A DNA stretch of 64,000 nucleotides. It comes from Aquisalimonas sp. Its GTDB lineage: Bacteria > Pseudomonadota > Gammaproteobacteria > Nitrococcales > Aquisalimonadaceae. Location: assembly GCA_007126095.1 (NCBI GenBank), contig SLBZ01000015.1:62001-126000 (forward strand), given 5' to 3'. The position numbers and the translations under genes are program-made. Below the pieces are notes generated by a model. It searched no databases and had not been told where the DNA came from. It worked only from the letters and a program-made list of their open reading frames with translations. This document shows positions 34,540-44,224 of the stretch, one piece after another. Each line of letters begins with the position of its first letter. The stretch's first letter is position 1.

Positions 34540-35253
34540 CTACAGCTGCAGTGCCGCGCGCGCCACCGACCACGTCACGATACTTCGTGCTCCGGCCTGC
34601 TTCAGCGCCCGTGCCGCTTCCGCCAACGTGCTGCCGGTCGTGATTACGTCGTCCACCAGGGCGACCCGTCGGCCGGCGACGGCGGGGCGGGCCGCGAACG
34701 CGCCCAGCAGGTTCCGTTCCCGGTGTGCTCGACCAAGGCCGGTCTGCGGGCTGGTGTGCCGGCGACGGACAAGCCAGCGGTAACGCACCGGGAGGCCAGT
34801 GAAGACTCCCAGCGCACGGGCGATTTCAGCCGCCTGGTTGAAGCCGCGCTCCCGCAGCCGGTGCGGGTGCGCGGGCATGGGGATGAGGGCGTCCACCGAC
34901 GGCGTCCCGCGTCGCGCCAGCTCACGGCCGAGCAGTGTGCCCAGCAGCCGTCCCGCCGGGAGCTGTCCGTTGAACTTCAGCGCCTGGATCAGACCGTCGA
35001 TAGGGGCCTCGTAGCGCCACGGGACGACGGCGGCCTCGTACTCGGTGGCATGCCCCTGGCAGTGTCCGCACCGCGGTAGGTCGCTTGCCAACGGCAGCGC
35101 GCAGCGCTGGCAGGCGGGACGGTTACGCGGCAGATCCCGGTAGCAGCCCGCGCACAGATCCATGCCCGCGATACCGGGCCTGCCGCAGCACAGGCAGGTG
35201 GGGGGCAGGAGCGCCGAGGTGATCCATTGTGTGATCGTGTAAACCGAATCCAT
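34540..35253 (-). CDS. comF: ComF-family phosphoribosyltransferase-like protein
   Basis: A 237-residue ComF/GntX protein. Two CxxC pairs form the N-terminal zinc finger (CLCCGRPG, CAGC) with a second set in CQRCALPL and CGHC. The C-terminal phosphoribosyltransferase fold contains the PRPP loop VALVDDVITTGSTLAEAAR. ComF helps DNA uptake or the use of DNA as nutrient by an unclear mechanism. It is divergent from the biotin operon across about 70 bases. Confidence 0.9.
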   Translation of the reverse strand: MDSVYTITQWITSALLPPTCLCCGRPGIAGMDLCAGCYRDLPRNRPACQRCALPLASDLPRCGHCQGHATEYEAAVVPWRYEAPIDGLIQALKFNGQLPAGRLLGTLLGRELARRGTPSVDALIPMPAHPHRLRERGFNQAAEIARALGVFTGLPVRYRWLVRRRHTSPQTGLGRAHRERNLLGAFAARPAVAGRRVALVDDVITTGSTLAEAARALKQAGARSIVTWSVARAALQL

Positions 35254-35262
35254 GGTTGTTGG

Positions 35263-35290
35263 TTGACAGTCCTGTGTCGCCCGCTACCAT
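35263..35290 (+). promoter_or_regulatory. Sigma-70 promoter of the biotin operon
   Basis: TTGACA (35263-35268), a 16-base spacer and TACCAT (35285-35290) lie 37 bases before the bioB ATG at 35327. This is one of the few consensus-like housekeeping promoters in the window. No BirA-type palindrome was recognised around it. Confidence 0.65.
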
Positions 35291-35326
35291 CCGGACAGTA
35301 TGCCAATGACAAGAGAGAGCCAAGCC

Positions 35327-36334
35327 ATGTCCGAAGTCGCCGGGGGCGTTCGCTACGACTGGAGCCTCGAAGAGATTCAGGCCCTGTTCGATCTGCCGTT
35401 CAACGATCTGCTGTTCAAGGCGCAGACCGTCCATCGCCAGCACCATGACCCCAACGCCGTGCAGGTGAGCACGCTGCTGTCGATCAAGACCGGTGCTTGT
35501 CCCGAAGACTGTAAATACTGCCCGCAGAGCGCGCGTTATACCACCGGTCTGGAGCGGGAACCGCTGATGGACAAGGACACGGTCGTGGAAGCTGCACGCA
35601 CGGCGCGGGATGCCGGGGCGACCCGATTCTGCATGGGCGCGGCCTGGCGCAGCCCGAAGGGCAAGGATCTGGAGCGTGTCGCGGAGATGATCAGTGAGGT
35701 CAAGGCGCTGGGCATGGAGACCTGTGCCACCCTGGGCATGCTGGACGATGGCCAGAGCGAGCGCCTCAAGGAGGCGGGGCTGGATTATTACAACCACAAC
35801 GTGGATACCTCGCCGGAGTTCTATGGCGACATCATCACCACGCGCACCTACCAGGATCGCCTGGATACCCTGGAGCGGGTCCGTGATGCGGGTATCAACG
35901 TCTGCTGCGGCGGCATTCTCGGCATGGGCGAGTCGGACACCGACCGCGCCTCCATGCTGCGCACCCTGGCAAACCTGCCGGCGCACCCGGAGAGCGTGCC
36001 CATCAACCAGCTGATTCGTGTCCCCGGGACGCCGCTTGCCGACGTCGAGGAGCTCGATCCGCTGGACTTCGTGCGCACCATTGCCGTCGCCCGCATCGTC
36101 ATGCCCCATTCCCACGTCCGCCTCTCGGCCGGCCGCGAGGAGATGAGCGACGAGACCCAGGCCCTGTGCTTCCTCGCCGGCGCCAACAGCATTTTCTACG
36201 GCGAGAAACTGCTGACCACCGGCAATCCGGACGTGGAGCACGACCAGCGCCTGTTCCGGCGCCTGGGTATCCACGCCGAGGGGGCCAAGTGCGCCACTGA
36301 CGCGGTGCAGCCCGACGTTGCCGCCAGCGCCTGA
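35327..36334 (+). CDS. bioB: Biotin synthase
   Basis: A 335-residue radical-SAM enzyme that inserts sulfur into dethiobiotin. The [4Fe-4S] motif CPEDCKYC has Cys58, Cys62 and Cys65; other hallmarks are [32 protein letters not shown] and the second-cluster region [14 protein letters not shown]. The ATG at 35327 follows a GAGAG stretch; an ATG at 35300 is possible. First gene of the bioBFHCD operon, 13 bases before bioF. Confidence 0.97.
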   Translation: MSEVAGGVRYDWSLEEIQALFDLPFNDLLFKAQTVHRQHHDPNAVQVSTLLSIKTGACPEDCKYCPQSARYTTGLEREPLMDKDTVVEAARTARDAGATRFCMGAAWRSPKGKDLERVAEMISEVKALGMETCATLGMLDDGQSERLKEAGLDYYNHNVDTSPEFYGDIITTRTYQDRLDTLERVRDAGINVCCGGILGMGESDTDRASMLRTLANLPAHPESVPINQLIRVPGTPLADVEELDPLDFVRTIAVARIVMPHSHVRLSAGREEMSDETQALCFLAGANSIFYGEKLLTTGNPDVEHDQRLFRRLGIHAEGAKCATDAVQPDVAASA

Positions 36335-36347
36335 GCGCGCCGGTGGC

Positions 36348-37514
36348 ATGTGGGATCTCCACGGTGAGCTGAACGAGCTGCGGGCAGCCGGACTGGAGCG
36401 ACGCAGCCGCGCCCTGGAGCCGCTGGACGCGGTGACCCTGCGCACGCCGGACGGCAACGCGCTGCTGGCGTTCTGCAGCAACGATTACCTGGGGCTGTCT
36501 CACGCCCCGGAGGTGGCCGCGGCGTTCCGCGCCGGCGTGGATCGGGGTGGCGTTGGCAGCGGTGCGGCGCATCTGGTCACGGGGCACCGTCCCGAGCACG
36601 AAGCGCTGGAAGCGGAGCTGGCCGACTGGCTGGGCTGCGACCGGGCGCTGCTGTTTTCCACCGGCTACATGGCCAATCTGGGGGTGATCGCCGCCTTTCT
36701 CGGGCGGGGTGACCTAGTGGTTCAGGACCGACTCAACCACGCCTCGCTGCTGGATGCGGGCCTGTTGTCCGGTGCCCGTATGCAGCGTTACCGGCATGCG
36801 GATGCCGCACACCTGGCCGAATACATGCAACGGGCGGAACGCCGCCGCCTGGTGGTGACCGATGGCGTCTTCAGCATGGATGGCGACGTCGCCCCCCTAG
36901 CCGACCTGCTGGAAACCGTCCGCGGTAACGAAGGCGTGCTCATGGTGGATGATGCCCACGGCCTGGGGGTGCTGGGTGAGCAGGGCCGGGGATCACTGGC
37001 AGAGGTGGGACTCGGTCAGCACGATGTCCCGCTGGTGGTGGGTACCCTGGGCAAGGCGTTCGGCACCGCCGGTGCCTTCGTGGCGGGGCCGGACGAGTGG
37101 ATCGAGCTGTTGCTGCAGAAGGCGCGCACCTACATCTACACCACCGCGCCGCCGCCCGCGGTCGCCGCGGCGACCCGTGCGGCGCTCCCGCTCGTCCGCG
37201 AGACCGGCGGACGGCGACAGCATCTGCATGCGCTGATTCGCCGCTTCCGCGACGGTGCCCATGCGCTCGGACTGCAGTTGATGCCCTCCCGCACGGCGAT
37301 TCAGCCGGTCGTCGTCGGCGATGCCGCCGCGGCGGTGGCCGCCAGTGACGCGCTCGAGCGCCGGGGCTTGCTGGTGACGGCGATCCGCCCGCCCACGGTG
37401 CCGAGAGGATCGGCGCGCCTGCGGATCACCCTGTCGGCGGCGCACACCGAAGCGCAGGTGGACCGCCTGCTCGACGGTTTGAGCGCGGTTCGTCCGGCGC
37501 TGGAGGGCGGGTGA
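36348..37514 (+). CDS. bioF: 8-amino-7-oxononanoate synthase
   Basis: A 388-residue PLP enzyme of the alpha-oxoamine synthase family that condenses pimeloyl-ACP with alanine. Motifs: FCSNDYLGLSHAPEV, GVGSGAAHLVTGHRPEHEALE, VDDAHGLGVLGEQGRGS and the PLP lysine in LGKAFGTAG. The ATG at 36348 is taken over an upstream TTG (36318), which would overlap bioB. Its stop shares GTGA with the bioH start. Confidence 0.95.
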   Translation: MWDLHGELNELRAAGLERRSRALEPLDAVTLRTPDGNALLAFCSNDYLGLSHAPEVAAAFRAGVDRGGVGSGAAHLVTGHRPEHEALEAELADWLGCDRALLFSTGYMANLGVIAAFLGRGDLVVQDRLNHASLLDAGLLSGARMQRYRHADAAHLAEYMQRAERRRLVVTDGVFSMDGDVAPLADLLETVRGNEGVLMVDDAHGLGVLGEQGRGSLAEVGLGQHDVPLVVGTLGKAFGTAGAFVAGPDEWIELLLQKARTYIYTTAPPPAVAAATRAALPLVRETGGRRQHLHALIRRFRDGAHALGLQLMPSRTAIQPVVVGDAAAAVAASDALERRGLLVTAIRPPTVPRGSARLRITLSAAHTEAQVDRLLDGLSAVRPALEGG

Positions 37515-38281
37515 CTACGGCGCCGCCCCTCGCACTGGTGTCGGGCTGGGGCATGCCGGCGTCCCTGCTGGCGCCGCTCGGGCGGATGCTGGGAGGTTCC
37601 GGCGCCGTCGCGGTGCCGTTGCCCGGGCATGACGGCGTTCCGTTGTCGGGTGCATTCGACGTGGCTCCGGTGGTGGCGGCGTTGCTGGAGCAACTGCCGT
37701 CCGACGGGGTCTGGGTCGGTTGGTCGCTGGGGGGCGAACTCCTGCTGGAAGCGGCCGCGCGACGGCCTCCGCGGGCGCTGGTGCTGATTGCCACGACGCC
37801 ACGCTTTACCGCCTCCGCCGATTGGCCTCACGGGGTCGAGCCGGAGGCGCTGGACGCGTTGCGGGAGGCGTGTGAAGCGGATCCCGAGAGCGCCCGGCGC
37901 CGGTTCCTTGGCCTGCTTGCAAGCGCGGGCGACGGGGCCAGGGCGGCCTCGCGGGAGATCCGGGCGGCCCAGCAGCAGGCAGCCCCGGTGGACCCCGCAG
38001 CGCTGACCGGTGGGCTGGATGTGCTGGCGGCTCTTGACCTGCGTGAGAGGCTGGGGTGTGTCGCCTGCCCCGCGCTCTGGGTCATGGGTGGGGCCGACCC
38101 GCTCATGGGTGTCGCCGGTGGCAACTGGGCGGTGTCCCGCATGCCGGCGGCCGCCGTGGCGTGCATCGACGGGGCGGGGCACGCCCCCCTTTTGAGCCAT
38201 GCGGATGCCTGCGCAGCGGCAATCGGGGCATTTCTGGGGCAGCACGTCGGTCTTGAGTGGGAGTACCATGGAGGTCGTTAG
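37511..38281 (+). CDS. bioH: Pimeloyl-ACP methyl ester carboxylesterase
   Basis: A 256-residue alpha/beta hydrolase. Catalytic triad: Ser in GWSLGGELL, Asp in MGGADPLM and His in GAGHAPLL; the N-terminal SGWGM oxyanion motif is that of BioH. It removes the methyl group that BioC adds, releasing pimeloyl-ACP. The GTG start at 37511 overlaps the bioF stop. Between bioF and bioC it completes the Gammaproteobacteria-type pimelate route. The sequence is divergent from E. coli BioH, so the name rests partly on context. Confidence 0.88.
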   Translation: MTTAPPLALVSGWGMPASLLAPLGRMLGGSGAVAVPLPGHDGVPLSGAFDVAPVVAALLEQLPSDGVWVGWSLGGELLLEAAARRPPRALVLIATTPRFTASADWPHGVEPEALDALREACEADPESARRRFLGLLASAGDGARAASREIRAAQQQAAPVDPAALTGGLDVLAALDLRERLGCVACPALWVMGGADPLMGVAGGNWAVSRMPAAAVACIDGAGHAPLLSHADACAAAIGAFLGQHVGLEWEYHGGR

Positions 38282-38300
38282 CGCAGTGGAGTCACACCCA

Positions 38301-39194
38301 ATGAGCACAGAGTCGGGCAAGCAGGACAAGGCGGCCATTCGTCGCGCCTTCGATGCTGCCGCGAAGACGTACGACGCGGCCGCGGTGCTGCAGCACGAAG
38401 TGGGCCGGCGCATGCTCGACCGGCTTGACTTCATCCGCCTGCAGCCCGAGCGGGTCCTGGATGTTGGTGCGGGCACCGGCCACGCCACCGCGGCGCTGCG
38501 CAAGCGGTTCCGCAAGGCCGGTGTGGTGGCCTTCGATCTCTCCACGGCCATGCTCGCGCAAAGCCGCCGCCAGGGCAGCTGGCTGCGGCCGGTGCCCGTG
38601 GTCTGTGGCGATGCCGAAGCGCTGCCCTTTGCCGACCGCAGCGTGGACCTGATCTTCTCCAATGCCACGTTCCAGTGGTGTGGTGACCTGGATCGGCTGT
38701 TCGAGGAGTGCCAGCGCGTGCTGCGCCCCGACGGCCTGCTGATGTTCTCCACCTTCGGGCCCGATACGCTCAGGGAGCTCCGTGAGAGCTGGAGTGATGC
38801 CGACGGTTACCGGCACGTGAACCGCTTCGTGGACATGCACGACATCGGCGACGCCCTCGTGTCGGCGCGGTTCGCCGACCCTGTCATGGACATGGAGTAC
38901 TTCAACCTGACCTACGCCAGCGCCGGTGATCTCATGCGCGATCTCAAGGCGATCGGCGCGCAGACCGTTACGGGCGGCCGCGCCCCGGGGCTGACCGGCC
39001 GGGCCCGGTTGCAGCGGATGATCGAGGCGTACGACCGGTATCGGGACGGCGACGGCCGGCTTCCGGCCACCTGGGAGATCGTCTACGGCCACGCCTGGGC
39101 CACCGACCGCATGCCCCAGCGCCGTGATCAGGAAACGGGGGCCGTGACCGTGTCACTGGACGCCTTCCGCAGCAGCCTCAAGGGAGGGTACTGA
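38301..39194 (+). CDS. bioC: Malonyl-ACP O-methyltransferase
   Basis: A 297-residue SAM-dependent methyltransferase. RRAFDAAAKTYDAAAVLQHEVG is the typical BioC N-terminus; motif I is VLDVGAGTGHATAAL, with FSNATFQWCGDLDRLFEE and LRPDGLLMFSTFGPDTLREL downstream. It masks malonyl-ACP as a methyl ester to start pimelate synthesis. The ATG at 38301 has GTGGAG nine bases upstream and aligns with the usual start; an ATG at 38268 inside bioH also has GGGAG and is possible. Shares its end with the bioD start. Confidence 0.92.
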   Translation: MSTESGKQDKAAIRRAFDAAAKTYDAAAVLQHEVGRRMLDRLDFIRLQPERVLDVGAGTGHATAALRKRFRKAGVVAFDLSTAMLAQSRRQGSWLRPVPVVCGDAEALPFADRSVDLIFSNATFQWCGDLDRLFEECQRVLRPDGLLMFSTFGPDTLRELRESWSDADGYRHVNRFVDMHDIGDALVSARFADPVMDMEYFNLTYASAGDLMRDLKAIGAQTVTGGRAPGLTGRARLQRMIEAYDRYRDGDGRLPATWEIVYGHAWATDRMPQRRDQETGAVTVSLDAFRSSLKGGY

Positions 39195-39884
<690 letters not shown>

Positions 39885-40052
39885 ATCAGGGACTTGGCTC
39901 TCCCGATAGTGACGTAGTCCACAATCCGGCCGCATGCGGGGCCGTGCCGCGCTTTTCTCCGGGGGGCAACTCCTCTAGAATGCGGTAGCGTTCCGGAGTG
40001 ATGGTGGACACTGGTCCGGCCTCCCGGTTCGCCTCCATGAGGCCCTGGGAGT

Positions 40053-40592
40053 ATGGCCACCATGGCTGTGACGCGAAGCGAATCGGCCGAGCAGACGCGG
40101 CTTTTTGATCTGCGTCCCAATGCCGGCATCTACTGGCGGCAAACCTTGGTGATCTTCCTGATGCTCTCCACGGTTTGTCTGCTCGTAGGCGTCGCGTTCG
40201 CGCTTGCGGGTTTCTGGCCCATCCTGCCCCTGGCCGGGCTGGAGGTGCTGGCCCTGGGGGCGGCGCTGTACTGGTCCGCGCGCCGCGGGGATTACCGCGA
40301 AGTGATTCGCGTCAGTCCCGACCGGGTGCGGATCGAAAAGGGACGACGTCAGCCCGAGCAGACCTGGGAGTTTGATCGCGCCTGGTCTGCCGCGGAGTTG
40401 CAGCGATCGCCGCTGCGTTGGTACCCCGCCCGTCTGGTCATCCGGTCGGGGGGCGATCAGGTCGAGTGCGGTGCGTTTCTTACCGATGAAGAGCGCGAGA
40501 GCCTCGCCAGGGAACTTCTGGACTGTATCGGTCCCATGGCCGCCCGCGGGGTAGATTCATCCCCGCCGACGGGTCCCGGGACAACCGAATAA
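40053..40592 (+). CDS. DUF2244-like membrane protein
   Basis: A 179-residue protein with two membrane helices (about 28-52 and 56-74) followed by a cytoplasmic or periplasmic beta-rich part (VIRVSPDRVRIEKGRRQPEQTWEFDRAW is split over residues 86-113). This fits DUF2244, a family found beside cytochrome oxidase genes; function unknown. It ends 43 bases before the oxidase subunit II gene and is probably cotranscribed. An ATG at 40062 is also possible. Confidence 0.8.
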   Translation: MATMAVTRSESAEQTRLFDLRPNAGIYWRQTLVIFLMLSTVCLLVGVAFALAGFWPILPLAGLEVLALGAALYWSARRGDYREVIRVSPDRVRIEKGRRQPEQTWEFDRAWSAAELQRSPLRWYPARLVIRSGGDQVECGAFLTDEERESLARELLDCIGPMAARGVDSSPPTGPGTTE

Positions 40593-40635
40593 CGAACGGA
40601 TAAAGCCGCCAATTCCATCTGGGAGAGCGCGTGGA

Positions 40636-41847
40636 ATGACTTCGAAGATGCTGGTGAGAGCCCTCACCGCCGTGGGTCTGCTTGGTCTGCTGCCGATTGC
40701 AGCGGCGGCGCCCGGCGAATCCGAATGGCGTAAGCCCTGGGGGCTTAACCTTCCCGAGGGCGTGACGTCCCTGAGTCAGCAGGCCTACGACCTGCACATG
40801 CTGGTGTTCTACATCGTCTGCGCCATCGGCGCGTTCGTGTTCATCGGCATTTTCTACTCCATCTGGAAGTTCCGCCACTCGCAGGGGGCCAAGCCCGCTA
40901 ACTTCCACCACAACACCACGGTGGAAGTGGTGTGGACGGTGGTGCCCTTCCTCATCCTGCTGGGGATCGCCGTGCCGGCGACCCAGACCATGATCAAGAT
41001 GGAGGACACCAGTGGCTACGACATGACGGTCAAGGTCACCGGTTACCAGTGGATGTGGGAATACGAGTACATGGATGAAGACATCAGCTTCTTCAGCCGG
41101 CTCGACCGCGACAGTCAGCGTGCCCGTCAGCGCGATCCCGAGATCTCGCCGCAGGAGGTCGAGCACTACCTGCTCGACGTGGACAACCCGCTGGTGGTGC
41201 CGATCGACAAGAAGATCCGCTTCCTGCTGACGGCCAACGACGTCATCCACTCCTGGTGGGTGCCGGAACTGGGCTGGAAAAAGGACACCATCCCCGGGTT
41301 CATCAACGAGGCGTGGGCCCGTATCGAGGAGCCGGGCGTCTACCGTGGGCAGTGCGCCGAGCTGTGCGGGCGTGACCACGGTTTCATGCCGATCGTCGTC
41401 ATCGCCCTGGAGCAGGACGAGTACGACGACTGGGTGGCCGAGCAGAACGGCGACGTGGCCGCCGCCGGCGATGACCCGGCCGACGTGGATGTGGACGCGG
41501 ATGCCGGCGCCGACGAGGTTGCTGACGAGCAGCTGGAGGACATGTCCCAAGACGAGCTCATGAGCCTGGGCGGGCAGGTCTACGACAGCCAGTGTCTCGC
41601 CTGTCACCGTGCCGAAGGCGAGGGCATGGGCAGCTTCCCCGCGCTTGCCGGCAACGACGAGGTCACCGGGGATGTGAGTCAGGTCAAGGACGTCATCATC
41701 AACGGGGTCTCCGGCACCGCCATGCAGGCGTTCGGCGGCCGTCTGGATGACCGGGAGATCGCCGGTCTGGTGACCTATATCCGCAACGCCTGGGGCAATG
41801 ACGCCGGTGATCTGGTGCAGCCGTCCGAGATTCGCGACGCGCGCTAG
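40636..41847 (+). CDS. coxB: Cytochrome c oxidase subunit II with fused cytochrome c
   Basis: A 403-residue subunit: signal peptide, two membrane helices (about 50-75 and 95-115), the CuA cupredoxin domain (SWWVPELGWKKDTIPG, CAELCGRDHGFM with the CuA cysteines, His and Met), an Asp/Glu/Ala-rich linker (about 270-300), and a C-terminal cytochrome c domain with heme motif CLACH and the Met of GTAMQAFGG. This is the caa3-like form in which electrons enter through the attached heme c. First structural gene of the oxidase operon. Confidence 0.95.
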   Translation: MTSKMLVRALTAVGLLGLLPIAAAAPGESEWRKPWGLNLPEGVTSLSQQAYDLHMLVFYIVCAIGAFVFIGIFYSIWKFRHSQGAKPANFHHNTTVEVVWTVVPFLILLGIAVPATQTMIKMEDTSGYDMTVKVTGYQWMWEYEYMDEDISFFSRLDRDSQRARQRDPEISPQEVEHYLLDVDNPLVVPIDKKIRFLLTANDVIHSWWVPELGWKKDTIPGFINEAWARIEEPGVYRGQCAELCGRDHGFMPIVVIALEQDEYDDWVAEQNGDVAAAGDDPADVDVDADAGADEVADEQLEDMSQDELMSLGGQVYDSQCLACHRAEGEGMGSFPALAGNDEVTGDVSQVKDVIINGVSGTAMQAFGGRLDDREIAGLVTYIRNAWGNDAGDLVQPSEIRDAR

Positions 41848-41884
41848 CCGGGTTCGGGAACAAGACTGAAAGAGGTAGACACAC

Positions 41885-43474
41885 ATGTCGTCCACAACCG
41901 ATACCGCGCATCACGGGCACGACGACCACCATCACGGTCCGGCGTATGGCATTACGCGCTGGTTGTTCACCACCAACCACAAGGACCTGGGCGTCCTGTA
42001 CATGAGCTTCGGCCTCCTGATGTTCTTCATCGGCGGCGCCATGGCCATGGTGATCCGGGCAGAGCTGTTCCAGCCGGGTCTCAACGTGGTGGACCCGTAC
42101 TTCTTCAACCAGATGACCACCATGCACGCGCTGGTGATGATCTTCGGCGCCGTCATGCCGGCACTGACCGGGCTGGCCAACTGGCTGATCCCGGTACAGA
42201 TCGGTGCGCCGGACATGGCCCTGCCCCGTATCAACAACTGGGCGTTCTGGCTGCTGCCGGCCGGCTTCGTACTGTTGCTGGCGACACTGTTCATGCCCGG
42301 CGGCGGTCCCGCGGGCGGCTGGACCATGTATCCGCCGCTGGTGCTTCAGCTGGGTGACGCCTTCCCGTTCCTGATCTTCGCAGTGCACATCCTCGGCATC
42401 TCGTCGATCATGGGGTCGATCAACATTGTTGCAACCGTCCTGAATATGCGTGCGCCGGGCATGACGCTCATGAAGATGCCGCTGTTCGTGTGGACGTGGC
42501 TGATCACGGCCTTCCTGATGATCGCCGTGATGCCGGTGCTCGCGGGGGCAGTGACCATGCTGCTCACCGACCAGTACTTCGGTACCAGCTTCTTCGATGC
42601 CGCCGGTGGCGGTGACCCGGTGATGTTCCAGCACATCTTCTGGTTCTTCGGTCACCCCGAAGTGTACATCCTGATTCTTCCGGCGTTCGGCATCGTCTCC
42701 GCGATCCTGCCGACGTTCTCGCGCAAGCCGCTGTTCGGCTACAGCTCCATGGTGTACGCCACCGCGGCCATCGCCTTCCTGTCGTTTATCGTGTGGGCGC
42801 ACCACATGTTCACGGTGGGCCTGCCGCTGGCCGGGCAGCTGTTCTTCATGTTCGCCACCATGCTCGTGGCCGTGCCAACCGGGGTGAAGATCTTCAACTG
42901 GATGGCCACCATGTGGCGCGGCAGCATGACGTTCGAGACGCCAATGCTGTTTTCCATCGCCTTCGTCGTGCTGTTCACGGTGGGCGGTCTGTCCGGCGTG
43001 ATGCTGGCGCTGGCGCCGGTGGACCTCCAGTACCACGACACCTACTTCGTGGTGGCTCACTTCCACTACGTGCTGGTGAGCGGCACCGTCTTCGCCATCA
43101 TGGCCGCCGTCTACTACTGGCTTCCCAAGTGGACGGGGCACATGTACGACGAGAAGCTCGGCAAGATCCACTTCTGGGTCTCCGCCATCTCGGTGAACGT
43201 GCTGTTCTTCCCGCAGCACTTCCTGGGGCTGGCCGGCATGCCGCGCCGCATTCCGGACTACGCGCTGCAGTTCGCTGAGTTCAACATGATCTCCTCGATC
43301 GGCGGGTTCGTGTTCGGGTTCTCGCAGCTGCTGTTCCTGTACATCATCATCAAGTGCGTGCGGGGCGGCGAGAAGGCGACGGACCAGGTCTGGGACGGTG
43401 CCCAGGGCCTTGAGTGGACACTGCCTTCGCCGGCGCCGTACCACACGTTCGACACGCCGCCGGTGGTGCGATAA
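41885..43474 (+). CDS. coxA: Cytochrome c oxidase subunit I
   Basis: A 529-residue heme-copper oxidase core with twelve membrane helices. Visible ligands: low-spin heme His in TTMHALVMIFG, CuB His and the cross-linked Tyr in FWFFGHPEVYILILP, the two CuB histidines in VWAHHMF, and heme a3 and a His pair in VVAHFHYVLVSG. The K- and D-channel residues of A-type oxidases are suggested by ALTGLANW and HPEVYIL. It reduces oxygen to water and pumps protons. Confidence 0.97.
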   Translation: MSSTTDTAHHGHDDHHHGPAYGITRWLFTTNHKDLGVLYMSFGLLMFFIGGAMAMVIRAELFQPGLNVVDPYFFNQMTTMHALVMIFGAVMPALTGLANWLIPVQIGAPDMALPRINNWAFWLLPAGFVLLLATLFMPGGGPAGGWTMYPPLVLQLGDAFPFLIFAVHILGISSIMGSINIVATVLNMRAPGMTLMKMPLFVWTWLITAFLMIAVMPVLAGAVTMLLTDQYFGTSFFDAAGGGDPVMFQHIFWFFGHPEVYILILPAFGIVSAILPTFSRKPLFGYSSMVYATAAIAFLSFIVWAHHMFTVGLPLAGQLFFMFATMLVAVPTGVKIFNWMATMWRGSMTFETPMLFSIAFVVLFTVGGLSGVMLALAPVDLQYHDTYFVVAHFHYVLVSGTVFAIMAAVYYWLPKWTGHMYDEKLGKIHFWVSAISVNVLFFPQHFLGLAGMPRRIPDYALQFAEFNMISSIGGFVFGFSQLLFLYIIIKCVRGGEKATDQVWDGAQGLEWTLPSPAPYHTFDTPPVVR

Positions 43475-43484
43475 CGGAGGACCG

Positions 43485-43607
43485 TTGGACGAGAACCAGC
43501 ACAATTCCACATCGCGGCGGCGGGGGATTTTGATCACCGCCGCCGTGCTGGCCGGACTCGCTTTCGGCGTATACCTGATCTTCATTCTGTTGCAGGTGGG
43601 GTTATGA
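43485..43607 (+). CDS. 40-residue membrane protein in the cox operon
   Basis: Between coxA and ctaG, a short frame begins with TTG at 43485, seven bases after GGAGG, and ends at 43607, where its stop shares ATGA with the ctaG start. The product has a polar 13-residue N-terminus (DENQHNSTSRRRG) and a single membrane helix (ILITAAVLAGLAFGVYLIFI). The strong ribosome-binding site and exact overlap argue that it is real. It resembles the small single-helix proteins found at this place in many cox operons, perhaps an accessory subunit or assembly factor. Confidence 0.75.
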   Translation: MDENQHNSTSRRRGILITAAVLAGLAFGVYLIFILLQVGL

Positions 43608-44194
43608 GCGACGAGACCACGAGCAAGCGCCATACCGGTATCGTTACCAGACTGGTGCTGGTGACCGTCGGCATGTTCGGGTTCGGGTTTGCCCTGGTGC
43701 CACTGTATGACGTGATCTGCGATATCACCGGCCTCAACGGCGTGGTGGATCTTCAGGCTGCGGACTATGATGCCGGGGCCGAGGTCGACCCGGACCGCAA
43801 GGTCACGGTCGAGTTCGTGGCGACCGTGAACGACAACCGGCCCTGGGAGTTCTCACCGGAAGTCCGCCGGATGGAGGTCACGCCCGGCGAGCTTTACACG
43901 GTGACCTTCAAGACCACCAACGAGCAGAGTGAAGACACCGTCAGTCAGATCGTTCCCAGTGTCGCCCCCGGGCGGGCCGGCCGGCATTTCCGCAAGACGG
44001 AGTGCTTCTGCTTCACGGAGCAGCCGTTCGAGGCCGGCGAGAATCGCGACATGTCGGTGACGTTCTTCATCGACCCGAGGCTGGATGATCGGACCCAGAC
44101 AGTGACCCTGTCCTACACCCTGTTCGATCTGGGTGCCGGTGACGAACCCGATATCGATCCAGAAGATGCTCAGTTGCACGCCGGCTCGCAGTAG
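43604..44194 (+). CDS. ctaG: Cytochrome c oxidase assembly protein CtaG/Cox11
   Basis: A 196-residue copper chaperone for the CuB site. One N-terminal membrane helix (about 13-35) leads a periplasmic Ig-like domain; the copper motif is CFCFTEQPF with paired cysteines, and PLYDVICDITGLNG follows the helix as in all Cox11 proteins. ATGA overlap with the small gene upstream. Gene order coxA-ctaG-coxC is standard. Confidence 0.95.
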   Translation: MSDETTSKRHTGIVTRLVLVTVGMFGFGFALVPLYDVICDITGLNGVVDLQAADYDAGAEVDPDRKVTVEFVATVNDNRPWEFSPEVRRMEVTPGELYTVTFKTTNEQSEDTVSQIVPSVAPGRAGRHFRKTECFCFTEQPFEAGENRDMSVTFFIDPRLDDRTQTVTLSYTLFDLGAGDEPDIDPEDAQLHAGSQ

Positions 44195-44224
44195 GTTGGC
44201 GGCGAGAGACGAGGAAAAACAAGC

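Noticed and set aside
41699..43633. Antisense frame opposite coxA
   Set aside because: His/Glu/Arg-rich shadow; spans several real genes.
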